DNA of 64,000 bases, taken from Flavobacterium notoginsengisoli (GTDB lineage Bacteria > Bacteroidota > Bacteroidia > Flavobacteriales > Flavobacteriaceae). Below, piece after piece: positions 8,143-16,183 of the stretch. Made by a program: the position numbers and the translations under genes. Location: assembly GCF_014207905.1 (NCBI RefSeq), contig NZ_JACHLB010000006.1:310001-374000 (forward strand), read 5' to 3'. The number at the start of each line of letters is the position of its first letter. Positions within the stretch are counted from its first letter, which is position 1. The notes below the pieces were generated by a model. The model was not told where the DNA came from. It did no database searches and saw only the letters and a program-made list of their open reading frames with translations.

Positions 8143-8163
8143 TTTCTTAAATAATTAGTTGTT

Positions 8164-8361
8164 TTATTTGCTCATCAGCCTGCCGCCAATATTTCCTGCT
8201 GCTGAACCGGCTCCCGCTCCGGTAACATTTCCTGCTTTCATCGCTGTCTGGTTGACATTGCGTGTAAAGTTCCCAGCTCCGCCGGCCTGGATAATCCAGC
8301 CTGTTACTGTTGGAATAGTGAAGTAACCCACAATTCCTATAATCATAAATATGATATACAC
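8164..8361 (-). pseudogene. traJ: 3' remnant of conjugative transposon gene traJ
   Basis: Only about 65 residues remain of a protein normally several hundred residues long. They are the C-terminal membrane segment (FMIIGIVGYFTIPTVTGWI) and the Gly/Ala-rich tail with GGAGNFTRNVNQTA that characterise TraJ, ending GGRLMSK. The frame runs upstream to about 8361, where the sequence changes abruptly into the antisense of an S9 peptidase gene. TraJ is a VirB6-like polytopic inner-membrane protein, and this fragment cannot replace it. Everything normally upstream (traA to traI) is absent at this place, so this side of the operon was lost by a rearrangement. Confidence 0.85.
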
Positions 8362-8839
8362 GGGACTTATAGGGCATTCTTTCGGAGGATTTGAAACTTC
8401 CTACATTGTGGGGCAGACTAACAGGTTCAAGACTGCAGTGGCGGGTGCCGGCGTTACAGATTTATTGAGCTTCTATCTGGATATCGATTCATCTGATATC
8501 TCAAATATGGAACGTTTTGAAAATTCGCAGTTCAGAAATAGAATTGCTTTTACAGAGAACGAATTTTTATCAGAGTCTCCAATTATGAATGTCAAGGGAA
8601 TAAACACACCGCTTTTGATCTGGACGGGCGACAATGACAAAATGGTAAAATCATCCTATGCTATTAAAATGTTCGCAGCTTTATGGAGACTTCAAAAGAA
8701 AAGTACACTGCTGATCTACCCTGATGAACCACATGTAATTGTTAATCCAGTTAACCAGAGGGATCTTACTCTCAAACTAACCCAGTGGTTTGATTACCAA
8801 CTGAAAAATTCACCCAAAGAAGATTGGATGAATGACTAG
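8351..8839 (+). pseudogene. 5'-truncated S9-type prolyl oligopeptidase-like peptidase
   Basis: The frame encodes the last ~160 residues of an alpha/beta-hydrolase of peptidase family S9. It has the nucleophile motif GLIGHSFGGFETSY, the Asp turn LLIWTGDNDKMV and the His in YPDEPHVI. The N-terminal propeller and the beginning of the hydrolase fold are missing. The apparent ATG at 8351 lies in traJ antisense sequence and is not a native start. The junction is at about 8355-8368. All triad residues survive, but a protein lacking most of its fold is unlikely to be active. Related S9 genes occur beside DUF6520 and MauE genes in Flavobacteria and Sphingobacteria, matching the genes that follow. Confidence 0.8.
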
Positions 8840-8945
8840 GTTTATACTTATTGGATTCTGTATTGAAACAATATGTAAATCAGGTTATTATAGTGGATGA
8901 AAACCATGTTTAAAAGAGTTACTCTCATCAAATACTTTATTAAAC

Positions 8946-8979
8946 AAAAGCGGTGCCTATAAAGGACACCGCTTTTTTT
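8946..8979. terminator. Bidirectional terminator
   Basis: AAAAGCGGTG (8946-8955) pairs with CACCGCTTTT (8967-8976) and is flanked by A and T runs. It sits between the convergent S9 remnant (+) and the DUF6520 gene (-), serving both directions. Confidence 0.85.
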
Positions 8980-8982
8980 AAA

Positions 8983-9264
8983 TTAATTAGCAGGTCTTGA
9001 GAGTACTTTATTACAAGCCATCGCCTGTGGATTTAGTTTTCCAAAAGCCTGGTGTGAAGTTCCCTGATAAATTGCTGTACATACAGGTCCTGGGTCATTA
9101 TTACATTGAACCTGAACGGCACAAGGCTGTCCCGGCAGGTTAATCCATCCGCTCTCTGGAGCGAGAACTGCTTTACTATCTGCACCTTTAAATGCAAAAG
9201 CACCAAACACTGCCAACAGTAATACAAATGCTGGCAAAACCATTTTAAAAAATTGTGTTCTCAT
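8983..9264 (-). CDS. DUF6520-family small exported Cys-containing protein
   Basis: The 93-residue protein begins MRTQFFKMVLPAFVLLLAVFG, a signal-peptide-like segment characteristic of the DUF6520 family of Flavobacteriia and Sphingobacteriia. It then has a short mature part with four Cys (PCAVQVQC, GPVC, MAC) and a Gly/Asn/Pro-rich end (KVLSRPAN). Such proteins are of unknown function and often occur near MauE/DoxX and S9 peptidase genes, as here. The Cys spacing suggests two disulfides after export, which is inference. It lies downstream of the MauE-like gene in the same direction (gap about 76 bp) and ahead of a bidirectional terminator. Confidence 0.8.
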   Translation of the reverse strand: MRTQFFKMVLPAFVLLLAVFGAFAFKGADSKAVLAPESGWINLPGQPCAVQVQCNNDPGPVCTAIYQGTSHQAFGKLNPQAMACNKVLSRPAN

Positions 9265-9340
9265 GATATTTATTGTTTGATTATGATCTACTCTTTTTCA
9301 GGTTTTCGATCTTCCCCTGACACGGCCGGCCCGTATATTT

Positions 9341-10873
9341 TTAGTTGCCTATATCGAAATTGAGTGCTTGCAGACGATATAATACCAAATAATGATCGCT
9401 CAATCCAATTAGTATATTTCCATACACACTGAAACTCTTGATTTTTTCTCCTTCATAATCATACAGATAAAAGCTGAATTCGTAACTCTGTTTTTTTAAG
9501 TCGTAAACATCTATAATTGATGCATCTTTTAGCATCTCTTCAGATTCATATTTGCCCAATCTATTTGATTTTGTGAACAAGTATTTTCCAGATACTGCAG
9601 ACTGTTGTTGTACCAATTCTGGACGCTTCGCCAGTGTTCTTATGCGGCCAGAATCCTGATATGCCAGTTTAATTGATGATTGTGTGATCGTATCGATCGT
9701 GCGACCTTTATAATTTAGTTTTAGGGTAGTATCTGATGTTAAATATTCATTTCTATAGTAATATACATATACTACTTTTTCGAGATTCGCATTATATCTC
9801 AGCATTCCATCGGTATCAAATACGCCGTCAATCTTCTTTTCAAGTAATTGACTCGTTTCTATAATAGGGATGCCCTTGGAAAAATCAAGATAACTGATAA
9901 CATTCTGACCTCTGGTTTTATCCAGACCACTCAAAATAAATCTTGAGGGGAAAATAATTTCAAACTGTGAAAATGTATGATTGCCCTGCCAGTATTTTTT
10001 GGCTTTCCAATCTGACATGCTTCCTTTAAAAATTGCTGGTACATTACCGTCAACTAAAAAGAAGTATGGCGTGTGAATTCTGATTTGAGGTGCATAGAAC
10101 GTAGTATTATTTTTATTGTCTAATTGTATATTTATCGTCTCCGGGTTATTAAGTGTAGTATCGATACTAAAAACATGGGATGGAGCTGTAGTATTACCAA
10201 GATAGATACGATCCTTATCTACGCCTGCAATATAATAGGAGTTGTATTTAATGTTTAATCCTTTTATTGTAGTTACGGGATGTGGAGGATACCTTCTCAA
10301 AAAGCTATTATTTCTATGTATTTCATTTTCAGACAACAAGTATAAAAGAGAGACTACAGAAATACCTCCAATAAAACAACTAAGTAAAATTGTAATAGGA
10401 CTGTTGTATTTTTTAGGCTTTTTATTGTGTACATTTTCTCTTTCAAGGAATATACCTGCAAGTGCAATGATTATAAAACAAATATTAAATACTAAATGTT
10501 CTGTCCATCCCATTTTTTCCAGGACACCTCCACAAGAACAGGGAACAAAAGAGCTAAAATTCAATATAATGATTATGTATGTGGTAAACATGACCATCAA
10601 AGTAAACGCTCCAAGTATGGCCCAAAACCGAATACGCTGGTAAAGTAAAGCTAGTGCTATAGCAATTTCAATTCCAGGTACAAGTATAGAAATGATTCCA
10701 GCATATACACTCAACATAGGAGATTGTCCAAGTTGGGTTCGGAAATTTTCAAAATCCAATAGTTTACTTACAGCCGCATACACAAACAGTAAGGCATAGA
10801 GCAAACAAATTATATAGACTATTGTGTTTTTAAATGATACTGATATTCTCATGCCGCAGATTTTAACTCTCAC
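9341..10873 (-). CDS. MauE/DoxX-type membrane protein with large C-terminal domain
   Basis: The 510-residue protein begins with four membrane spans forming a MauE/DoxX-like redox-associated domain (about 13-165). This part has the signature SKLLDFENFRTQL, then EIAIALALLYQ and a CSCGGVLEKMGWTEHLVFN segment, whose Cys pair is typical of the family. A fifth span lies at about 165-185. A long beta-rich extracytoplasmic region of about 320 residues follows, without a motif I recognise (possibly propeller-like). MauE-type proteins are linked to disulfide handling. The neighbour is a Cys-containing exported peptide of the DUF6520 family, so a joint role in its oxidation or export is plausible but unproven. 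The two N-terminal Met choices (positions 1 and 8) are equally possible. Confidence 0.75.
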   Translation of the reverse strand: MRVKICGMRISVSFKNTIVYIICLLYALLFVYAAVSKLLDFENFRTQLGQSPMLSVYAGIISILVPGIEIAIALALLYQRIRFWAILGAFTLMVMFTTYIIIILNFSSFVPCSCGGVLEKMGWTEHLVFNICFIIIALAGIFLERENVHNKKPKKYNSPITILLSCFIGGISVVSLLYLLSENEIHRNNSFLRRYPPHPVTTIKGLNIKYNSYYIAGVDKDRIYLGNTTAPSHVFSIDTTLNNPETINIQLDNKNNTTFYAPQIRIHTPYFFLVDGNVPAIFKGSMSDWKAKKYWQGNHTFSQFEIIFPSRFILSGLDKTRGQNVISYLDFSKGIPIIETSQLLEKKIDGVFDTDGMLRYNANLEKVVYVYYYRNEYLTSDTTLKLNYKGRTIDTITQSSIKLAYQDSGRIRTLAKRPELVQQQSAVSGKYLFTKSNRLGKYESEEMLKDASIIDVYDLKKQSYEFSFYLYDYEGEKIKSFSVYGNILIGLSDHYLVLYRLQALNFDIGN

Positions 10874-10987
10874 AGTGTTTTATCATCTCCTTTGAAGAGA
10901 TAGTAAACGAGCTTAATATGATTTATTAATTATCACTATATGAGTATTTTATAATGCTAAATTATGACAAGAATATCGAAGGATTGA

Positions 10988-11023
10988 TGTAAAAAACGAT
11001 CCTAAATTTGTAAAAAACGATCC
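10988..11023. repeat. Two 15-bp direct repeats, 21 bp apart
   Basis: TGTAAAAAACGATCC occurs at 10988-11002 and again at 11009-11023, spaced by two helical turns. They are upstream of the MauE-like gene (start 10873) and downstream of the HTH gene (end 11082). The arrangement suggests an operator bound by a dimer on one face of the helix; the regulator is unknown. Confidence 0.7.
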
Positions 11024-11081
11024 ATTTTATATTTTTACTGTAATTGAAATACTTAGTTTTTAAGTCTATCTTCTGCTAATT

Positions 11082-11360
11082 CTATTTTGAATTACCAGCT
11101 CCATCCATCAGTTTCTGAATGTCATCATAGCGATAATACATAAGCCCGCCAATCTTATTATAGGGAAGGGTGCCGTTTATCCTAAGGTTCTGAAGGGTAC
11201 CGGCTGAAATATTTAAGAGTTTGCGCACTTCATAACTTTTGAGCCATACTCGCGCTTCCTGGCCCGGTTTGCGGGGATACTGCTGATATCTTCGAATTTC
11301 TTCCAACAGTTCTTTTTTGAATTTATCAAGGTCATCTCTGGTAATAAGATCTACATTCAT
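11082..11360 (-). CDS. Excisionase-like helix-turn-helix protein
   Basis: The 92-residue protein has a charged N-terminal helix and a C-terminal MerR/excisionase-type winged helix. The second part reads WLKSYEVRKLLNISAGTLQNL followed by the wing INGTLPYNKIGGLMYYRYDDI. Proteins of this kind are common in Bacteroidota integrative elements, where they act as excision factors or regulators. It lies in element cargo and far from the integrase, so it could also be a local regulator, for instance through the direct repeats just downstream at 10988-11023. The frame is intact. Confidence 0.75.
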   Translation of the reverse strand: MNVDLITRDDLDKFKKELLEEIRRYQQYPRKPGQEARVWLKSYEVRKLLNISAGTLQNLRINGTLPYNKIGGLMYYRYDDIQKLMDGAGNSK

Positions 11361-11626
11361 ATTCTAACTTTTAAATTAACAATACAATCCAAGGCTACAA
11401 TTTTGTTGGATTTTTATACTATTACAAAATAAATACATTAAGAATACTGAAAAATAAAAGAGTACATGTTTGGCCGGCTATGGCTCTCTTTTACAGGGAA
11501 GAAGTGATAATGGCCTTTGTTGGAGAGATCATTGTAAATCAAAATATATTAGTGATTCGAACTTAGATCCCATTGGCAATGAAAATGCGTCAGTAACAGA
11601 AACCTTCTTATTTAGACAAAAAGAAG

Positions 11627-11664
11627 ATAATAAGATAAAAAACTAAAGCTTTTTATCTTATTAT
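11627..11664. terminator. Perfect 15-bp hairpin, bidirectional terminator-like
   Basis: The arm at 11627-11641 (containing AATAAGATAAAAA) is exactly complementary to 11650-11664 (TTTTTATCTTATTAT), with an 8-nt loop. The A- and T-rich arms would give a T-tract in either direction. No clear gene ends nearby, so it may be a relic of a lost transcription unit. Confidence 0.55.
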
Positions 11665-11925
11665 TTGTAAAGTTCCAGGACGCATTATTAAACTAAATAT
11701 AATTGAGGCACTTCTGGAAATCTACCACCCAATTACAATTTTTATTTAGGTCAAAATAATATTATAAATGGTAAAATTTGTAAAGTATTAAGAAAAAACG
11801 ACGTCATTCGATTCCAATAGTGTCATTATAAACAGCAACAGTGTGCAAAAAATAAACCTCGGTTATGCGATGGAAGCTGCAAAAAATGGTGTCCTGGAGC
11901 CACTGGCACGCGGGTGGGATGCTTG

Positions 11926-11986
11926 GCTTTTTTACATAATGCTATAGGTCTCTTTAGAGACATAATGCGACATTATGTAAAGAAGC
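11926..11986. repeat. Imperfect dyad with inner stem
   Basis: CTTTTTTACATAATG (11927-11941) pairs with CATTATGTAAAGAAG (11971-11985) with one mismatch. The interior carries a second stem TCTC/GAGA around TTTA. It lies just before the direct repeat at 12010 and may mark a transposon or MITE-like end. Confidence 0.55.
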
Positions 11987-12009
11987 TTAGGAGAAAAAAT
12001 TACCGGCGT

Positions 12010-12069
12010 AAGCCACGCAGTGAAAGTGTTATTGCACCAATAATTGTGACGGTAATTTTTTTAGGAGCG
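12010..12069 (+). repeat. Direct repeat copy A flanking the eptA-PAP2 pair
   Basis: This segment (CACGCAGTGAAAGTGTTATT at its start, ending TTTTTTTAGGAGCG) is nearly identical to 15070-15129, in the same orientation and 3,060 bp apart. It contains an inner dyad TTATTG-CAC-CAATAA. Only a few substitutions separate the copies. Confidence 0.85.
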
Positions 12070-12209
12070 AGGGCAAGGAGTGGTAACTGGAATGTAGACA
12101 GTTATCATCTAACTCTATACTAAAAACTAATGCTGTATAATTTTTTAGTGCTAAGTTTTGAAATATTGCCTGTTTTTCTGTTTCAGATAAACAAATTAAA
12201 TGAAATATA

Positions 12210-13766
12210 TTATTTGAAAATGTTCATTTCTTCATTATAAACAGGACTTTGTATGTTTAAAAAATTTAAAACACTATGAAATACATGGTTCTGAGTTAAT
12301 GTTTGATTGGGTTTGAGTTGTTTTGAACCGTCAGATACCCAAACAATAAAAGGAATATCATATTGCTCTTTCGGTGCAATACTTAAAGGTAAACCATGCA
12401 TGAATAAATTATTTTCACCTAGAGATTCACCGTGGTCTGAAACAAAAATCATGGCACTATTATAATCCGGCAACTGCTTTAAATTTTTAATTAATTCGGA
12501 TAAAATATAATCGGTGTAAACAATAGTATTGTCATAAGCATTGATAAGTTCCGTTTGAGAACAATTTCCTAATTCAACACTATTGCAAACGGGTTTAAAA
12601 GACTCAAATTGAGGTGGATATTTCTTGTTGTATGTTGGACCATGACTTGTACTTGTGTGCAATACTACTAATATTTTATTTTTTTTACTAGCTACTATTT
12701 GTTCTTTTAGCCCGGACAAAAGAATTTCGTCATAATTACATCCTCCTCCTTTGCAATTTGATGTTAAAGCATCCCGGGTTTGATAATTTTTTATATGGAC
12801 AGGCGGTTCGCCCCAATTAGTGGTTCGCCAAATAACCTCGACATTATTTCTGTATAAATAATTCGGTAAGATCTCATATAATTTATCCGAATTAGTGTGT
12901 TCTAAAATGCATTTTACACCTGCGGTGGTATAAGTAGCACAGGATGTAGCGTTGAAATGAAATAAGTTAGTTGTTTTGGAAAGCAGTGGATTTGTGTTTT
13001 TTTTATACCCATATAAAGAAAAATTTTCGCTCCTTGCTGACTCTCCGATTACTAAGACTACGACCGATTTGCTGTTATCTTTTATCGTAGCATTTGGTAA
13101 TAAAATTTGTTTTTCATTTGCTTTATGTTTATGGATATAAAAAAGAGAAAAATTTACCGTATAAGACCAGGGCATTGCAAGACCGCCTAATGTTTTCGAA
13201 TTTTTATCAATCCATAACCAGTTGCTCCCATTAGCAAAAACTAAGGTTAGAATAAATAAAAGGGCAAGTGAAGTAGTAATTATAAATCTCCTTAGAGTTA
13301 CATTTATTATTTTGACCTTAATGATATAAATGCCGGGAATAACACCAAAAAGAATTATGTATAAGATTAATTTAATAGAAAAAAAACTACTTGATTCCTG
13401 ATAGTTGGTATTGAGTACATTTCCGATCATGTTTTCGTCTATTATGACGCTGTAGGTATTAATAAAGTATACTGCAATTGCGTTGATACTAAAGAATAAG
13501 ACCAATAAAAACTTCCCAACAAAGCGTGACAGAAAAAACACCAGGTAAAAAACAAGAGAATTTACAAGCAGCATTAGAATGATTAAACTTGCAATAAGAA
13601 CAATGCCGTTCAAACTTTTGTAATCGACATTCTCAAAGACAAAGACGTAAAAAGGGAAGTGAAAGAATAGAAAATTAAGCAAACTGATTAATAAGACAAA
13701 CTGAGTTATTGTCAATTGATTTTTTAACTTAAACATTTTAGGCAGATGTTTTTTAAAATGTTTCAT
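12210..13766 (-). CDS. eptA: EptA/MCR-like lipid A phosphoethanolamine transferase
   Basis: The 518-residue protein has five predicted membrane spans (about 18-180) and a periplasmic sulfatase-fold domain. Visible zinc/catalytic residues are Glu242 in VLVIGESARSENF, the nucleophile-type Thr280 in SCATYTTAGVKC, and Asp-His in VSDHGESLGE. The three Cys pairs that form disulfides in EptA/MCR enzymes are present: C276/C286 with the same spacing as in MCR-1, the pair in NCKGGGC, and the pair in VCNSVELGNC. The enzyme would transfer phosphoethanolamine from phosphatidylethanolamine to lipid A or another envelope glycan, a modification linked to polymyxin resistance. Substrate specificity cannot be read from sequence. 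It is divergent from a PAP2 phosphatase gene and bracketed by direct repeats. Confidence 0.9.
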   Translation of the reverse strand: MKHFKKHLPKMFKLKNQLTITQFVLLISLLNFLFFHFPFYVFVFENVDYKSLNGIVLIASLIILMLLVNSLVFYLVFFLSRFVGKFLLVLFFSINAIAVYFINTYSVIIDENMIGNVLNTNYQESSSFFSIKLILYIILFGVIPGIYIIKVKIINVTLRRFIITTSLALLFILTLVFANGSNWLWIDKNSKTLGGLAMPWSYTVNFSLFYIHKHKANEKQILLPNATIKDNSKSVVVLVIGESARSENFSLYGYKKNTNPLLSKTTNLFHFNATSCATYTTAGVKCILEHTNSDKLYEILPNYLYRNNVEVIWRTTNWGEPPVHIKNYQTRDALTSNCKGGGCNYDEILLSGLKEQIVASKKNKILVVLHTSTSHGPTYNKKYPPQFESFKPVCNSVELGNCSQTELINAYDNTIVYTDYILSELIKNLKQLPDYNSAMIFVSDHGESLGENNLFMHGLPLSIAPKEQYDIPFIVWVSDGSKQLKPNQTLTQNHVFHSVLNFLNIQSPVYNEEMNIFK

Positions 13767-13805
13767 TTTTTTTGGCTCCTAATAGTCCTACGAGCGATGC
13801 AACGG

Positions 13806-13843
13806 TTTGTTACTTTTTAAGCTAAGTAAAAGTAACAAATTTA
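13806..13843 (-). promoter_or_regulatory. Promoter -7 box overlapped by a 12-bp perfect dyad before eptA
   Basis: On the minus strand TAAATTTG (plus-strand CAAATTTA, 13836-13843) matches the Bacteroidota -7 consensus TAnnTTTG, about 70 bp before the eptA start. The perfect dyad TTTGTTACTTTT (13806-13817) with AAAAGTAACAAA (13828-13839) overlaps the box and the likely start site. This would fit an operator or a 5' UTR hairpin. Confidence 0.6.
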
Positions 13844-14241
13844 TACTAAAACAATTATTTAAGGCCCATCAAGTTCACAGCTTATATTAATTTTAGCCTT
13901 TTTCATATTTTTTACCTCAAATCGTATTGCAAGCATTGGGAATGATTGGCAATTAGAATGGGAACGGTTGTGCAGACATTCTCAAAAGGAATTGACTAAA
14001 AATTAAACAGGTTTACTTTGCGAGTATGATAAGATACTAACCGATTGGAATGAAAGGAACATTCGGTAAAGAATTCCGTCCAAAGGCCTTTAATACAAAA
14101 AGTATCATACTATCTTGTCTTTACTTTCTGAAAAATCGTTTTGTTTTAGTTATTCAATTATAGTAAATAAATACAATAAATTGCATACATTCACATTCAC
14201 CCGATAGCGACCTACCGTTATGCTAAAAATTAAAAAACCTT
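13844..14241. other. Intergenic region between eptA and the PAP2 gene
   Basis: This divergent intergenic stretch has no gene. It contains a 9-bp inverted repeat pair, AGTATGATA (14023-14031) and TATCATACT (14103-14111), about 80 bp apart. I see no clear consensus promoter for the PAP2 gene. Confidence 0.4.
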
Positions 14242-14991
14242 ATGGAAAGATTAAACCTTACTGTTTTATTATTTCTGACCACTGCATTCCTCTTTGGACA
14301 GGACAAGGCGCTGGACAGCTTACATACCGATAAGACTATGAAATTCAATTACAAAGCCCTGATTATACCTTCTGTCCTGATTGGTTATGGTGTTATTGGC
14401 CTGGAAAGCCATACGCTCATAGAAATTAATTCAGGGACCAATAATGAACTGAAGGAACATATTGATGAAAAGTTTACCATTGATGATATTACACAATATG
14501 CTCCTTTTGTTTCGGTATATGCACTCAATCTTGCCGGAGTTAAAGGCAAAAATAATTTTAAGGATCGTACTATTATTTTGGGAACGGCTTACCTGATTAT
14601 GGGTGGAACGGTAAATATCATTAAAAATACAGGAAACGTAGAAAGGCCTGATGGAAGTTCAAACAACTCCTTCCCTTCGGGGCATACTGCTACCGCTTTT
14701 ATGGGTGCGGAATTTTTATACCAGGAATACAAGGATGCTTCGGTATGGTATGGAATCGCAGGCTATACAGTTGCTGCCGGAACCGGGTTTTTCAGGATGT
14801 ACAACCACAGGCACTGGTTAACTGATGTAGTGACTGGAGCCGGTATTGGAATTATGAGTACCAAAATCGCATATTGGGTGCATCCATTTATAAAACGACA
14901 CTTGTTTAAAGGGAAAAGCGACCTTAATGGTATGATCATGCCTTTTTACAATGACAAAAAATATGGAATAGGACTGGCAATGACATTTTAG
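14242..14991 (+). CDS. PAP2-family lipid phosphatase
   Basis: The 249-residue protein starts with a signal-peptide-like segment and carries the three PAP2 phosphatase motifs in order. These are K-x6-RP (KNTGNVERP), PSGHT (FPSGHTATAF) and G-x3-R-x5-H-x3-D (FFRMYNHRHWLTDV). Family members remove phosphate from lipid substrates such as undecaprenyl diphosphate, phosphatidic acid or lipid A. The neighbour is an EptA-like transferase and both lie within one direct-repeat bracket, so an LpxE/LpxF-like role in lipid A remodelling is the most attractive idea. It is inference from context only. All catalytic residues are present. Confidence 0.85.
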   Translation: MERLNLTVLLFLTTAFLFGQDKALDSLHTDKTMKFNYKALIIPSVLIGYGVIGLESHTLIEINSGTNNELKEHIDEKFTIDDITQYAPFVSVYALNLAGVKGKNNFKDRTIILGTAYLIMGGTVNIIKNTGNVERPDGSSNNSFPSGHTATAFMGAEFLYQEYKDASVWYGIAGYTVAAGTGFFRMYNHRHWLTDVVTGAGIGIMSTKIAYWVHPFIKRHLFKGKSDLNGMIMPFYNDKKYGIGLAMTF

Positions 14992-15069
14992 ATAACCTGT
15001 CTGGTAAAAAAAATAAAAAAAACACCTTATTTTTAAGAAGTTCACCAATGCTAGGAGTATGTCCGATGC

Positions 15070-15129
15070 AAGTCACGCAGTGAACGTGTTATTGCACCAA
15101 TAACTGTGACGGTATTTTTTTTAGGAGCG
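15070..15129 (+). repeat. Direct repeat copy B flanking the eptA-PAP2 pair
   Basis: Second copy of the 12010-12069 repeat. Here the inner dyad is GTTATTG-CAC-CAATAAC and an outer GTCAC/GTGAC pair is also intact, so the element can fold as a bulged hairpin. It lies about 80 bp after the PAP2 stop. Confidence 0.85.
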
Positions 15130-15172
15130 CTGGGAAAGAATGCAATGAAAATTGAATATTTCAATTGATTTA

Positions 15173-16072
15173 CTAAAGTTTGTCTTTTATTTCACGGCAA
15201 TTTTGCTCGATTGTTTTACAAATTTCATCTATCGATACTGAGGTTTTGTTCTCTGAAAAAGGTTCACCGTGTAAATTAGCCAGTTTATTAATTGTTAAAA
15301 AGACAGTACTTATAATAACCATAATTGGTATTGCTAAAAACTCAAAACCACTATTTTCTCCTCCTAAGTCAATGTCTCCTATAAACAAAGGAATTAGTAG
15401 AACGTAGAAATACACAATTATTCTTGTGAAAGCACTGTAAATCATCAAAAAAGGTGTGTTTTTTATTCTCTCTGCTTTACCTTGTATGTCATAAAACCTA
15501 TTGATATGTTGCATTAAATCGCCTTTTTCAATTCTCGCTGTAAAAGCAAAACTATCTTCAATGGTTTTTGTAATTGCGACCAGAATCTCATTTGAAATTT
15601 TATTCTCTTGATTGATATCAAACTCAGAAAGAAGTTGGCTTGACTCCTCACTGAAAGTTGGTTTATGGTTGTTGTGCATTTCATTTTTTAATTGTCTAAT
15701 AAACAAAATGCTTAAATCGATTGTTTTTTTTGCTTTGAGTCTTAAATCAGTTTGTTCTGTTTCTTTAAAATGACTCTCATTACCATAATACGCATATATC
15801 TTTGTGACAAAGCTTCTGGTATTATTGGTTAATTCACCAAAAATCTTTCTTGCTTCCCACCATCTATCATAAGCAGAATTCATTCTAAACCCAAGGAAGA
15901 ATGCCACTGCAAGACCAAATACAGAACCTATTTGACCTGATATCTTATAAATGTGATCACCAAGGTATTCTTCCAGACCAAGCACAATAACGGTGTATAT
16001 CGTTGTAACAATAATGAAAGGCGCTGTGATTTTCGCCAATTCAACGAGCCCTTGTTTTTCAGTTTTTATCAT
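15173..16072 (-). CDS. Bestrophin-family (YneE/UPF0187) anion channel
   Basis: The 299-residue protein shows the bacterial bestrophin signature GFRMNSAYDRWWEARKIFGE in its first half, with membrane segments near 15-40, 45-65, and two more at about 208-260. Bacterial bestrophins form homopentameric ion channels in the inner membrane. The C-terminal tail LHGEPFSENKTSVSIDEICK is also typical. It has no operon partner: the downstream neighbour is convergent DNA with repeat B, and VIT1 lies 111 bp upstream. It may be cargo contributing to ion homeostasis. The frame is complete. Confidence 0.85.
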   Translation of the reverse strand: MIKTEKQGLVELAKITAPFIIVTTIYTVIVLGLEEYLGDHIYKISGQIGSVFGLAVAFFLGFRMNSAYDRWWEARKIFGELTNNTRSFVTKIYAYYGNESHFKETEQTDLRLKAKKTIDLSILFIRQLKNEMHNNHKPTFSEESSQLLSEFDINQENKISNEILVAITKTIEDSFAFTARIEKGDLMQHINRFYDIQGKAERIKNTPFLMIYSAFTRIIVYFYVLLIPLFIGDIDLGGENSGFEFLAIPIMVIISTVFLTINKLANLHGEPFSENKTSVSIDEICKTIEQNCREIKDKL

Positions 16073-16183
16073 TTTAAAATGTTCTAGATCAATTATATTC
16101 GCGGGTTATAACTAACCTGGACTATCTAACCTTATATGATTATTTAAGAGAGTATCACTACCTATTTATAAAAGAGGCGGCAA

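Larger units (their letters stand above)
11361..12209. other. Long non-coding stretch with dyads and one copy of a direct repeat
   Basis: This 849-bp stretch has no credible gene. It holds a 15-bp perfect hairpin (11627-11664), an imperfect 16-bp dyad (11926-11986) and the first copy of a ~60-bp repeat (12010-12069). A 69-residue open frame at 11914-12123 crosses both structures and looks spurious. The mix of structured remnants suggests eroded mobile DNA. Confidence 0.5.

Noticed and set aside
8147..8377. Alternative frame over the traJ remnant
   Set aside because: Its translation is not TraJ-like, while the frame ending at 8164 carries the family's C-terminus.
11914..12123. 69-residue open frame on the plus strand
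   Set aside because: It spans a dyad and a conserved repeat, has no ribosome-binding context and resembles no protein; non-coding structure explains it better.
12010..15129. Integron attC sites flanking the lipid A gene pair
   Set aside because: Folding is only loosely similar, GTTRRRY-type boxes are not convincing and no integron integrase is present.
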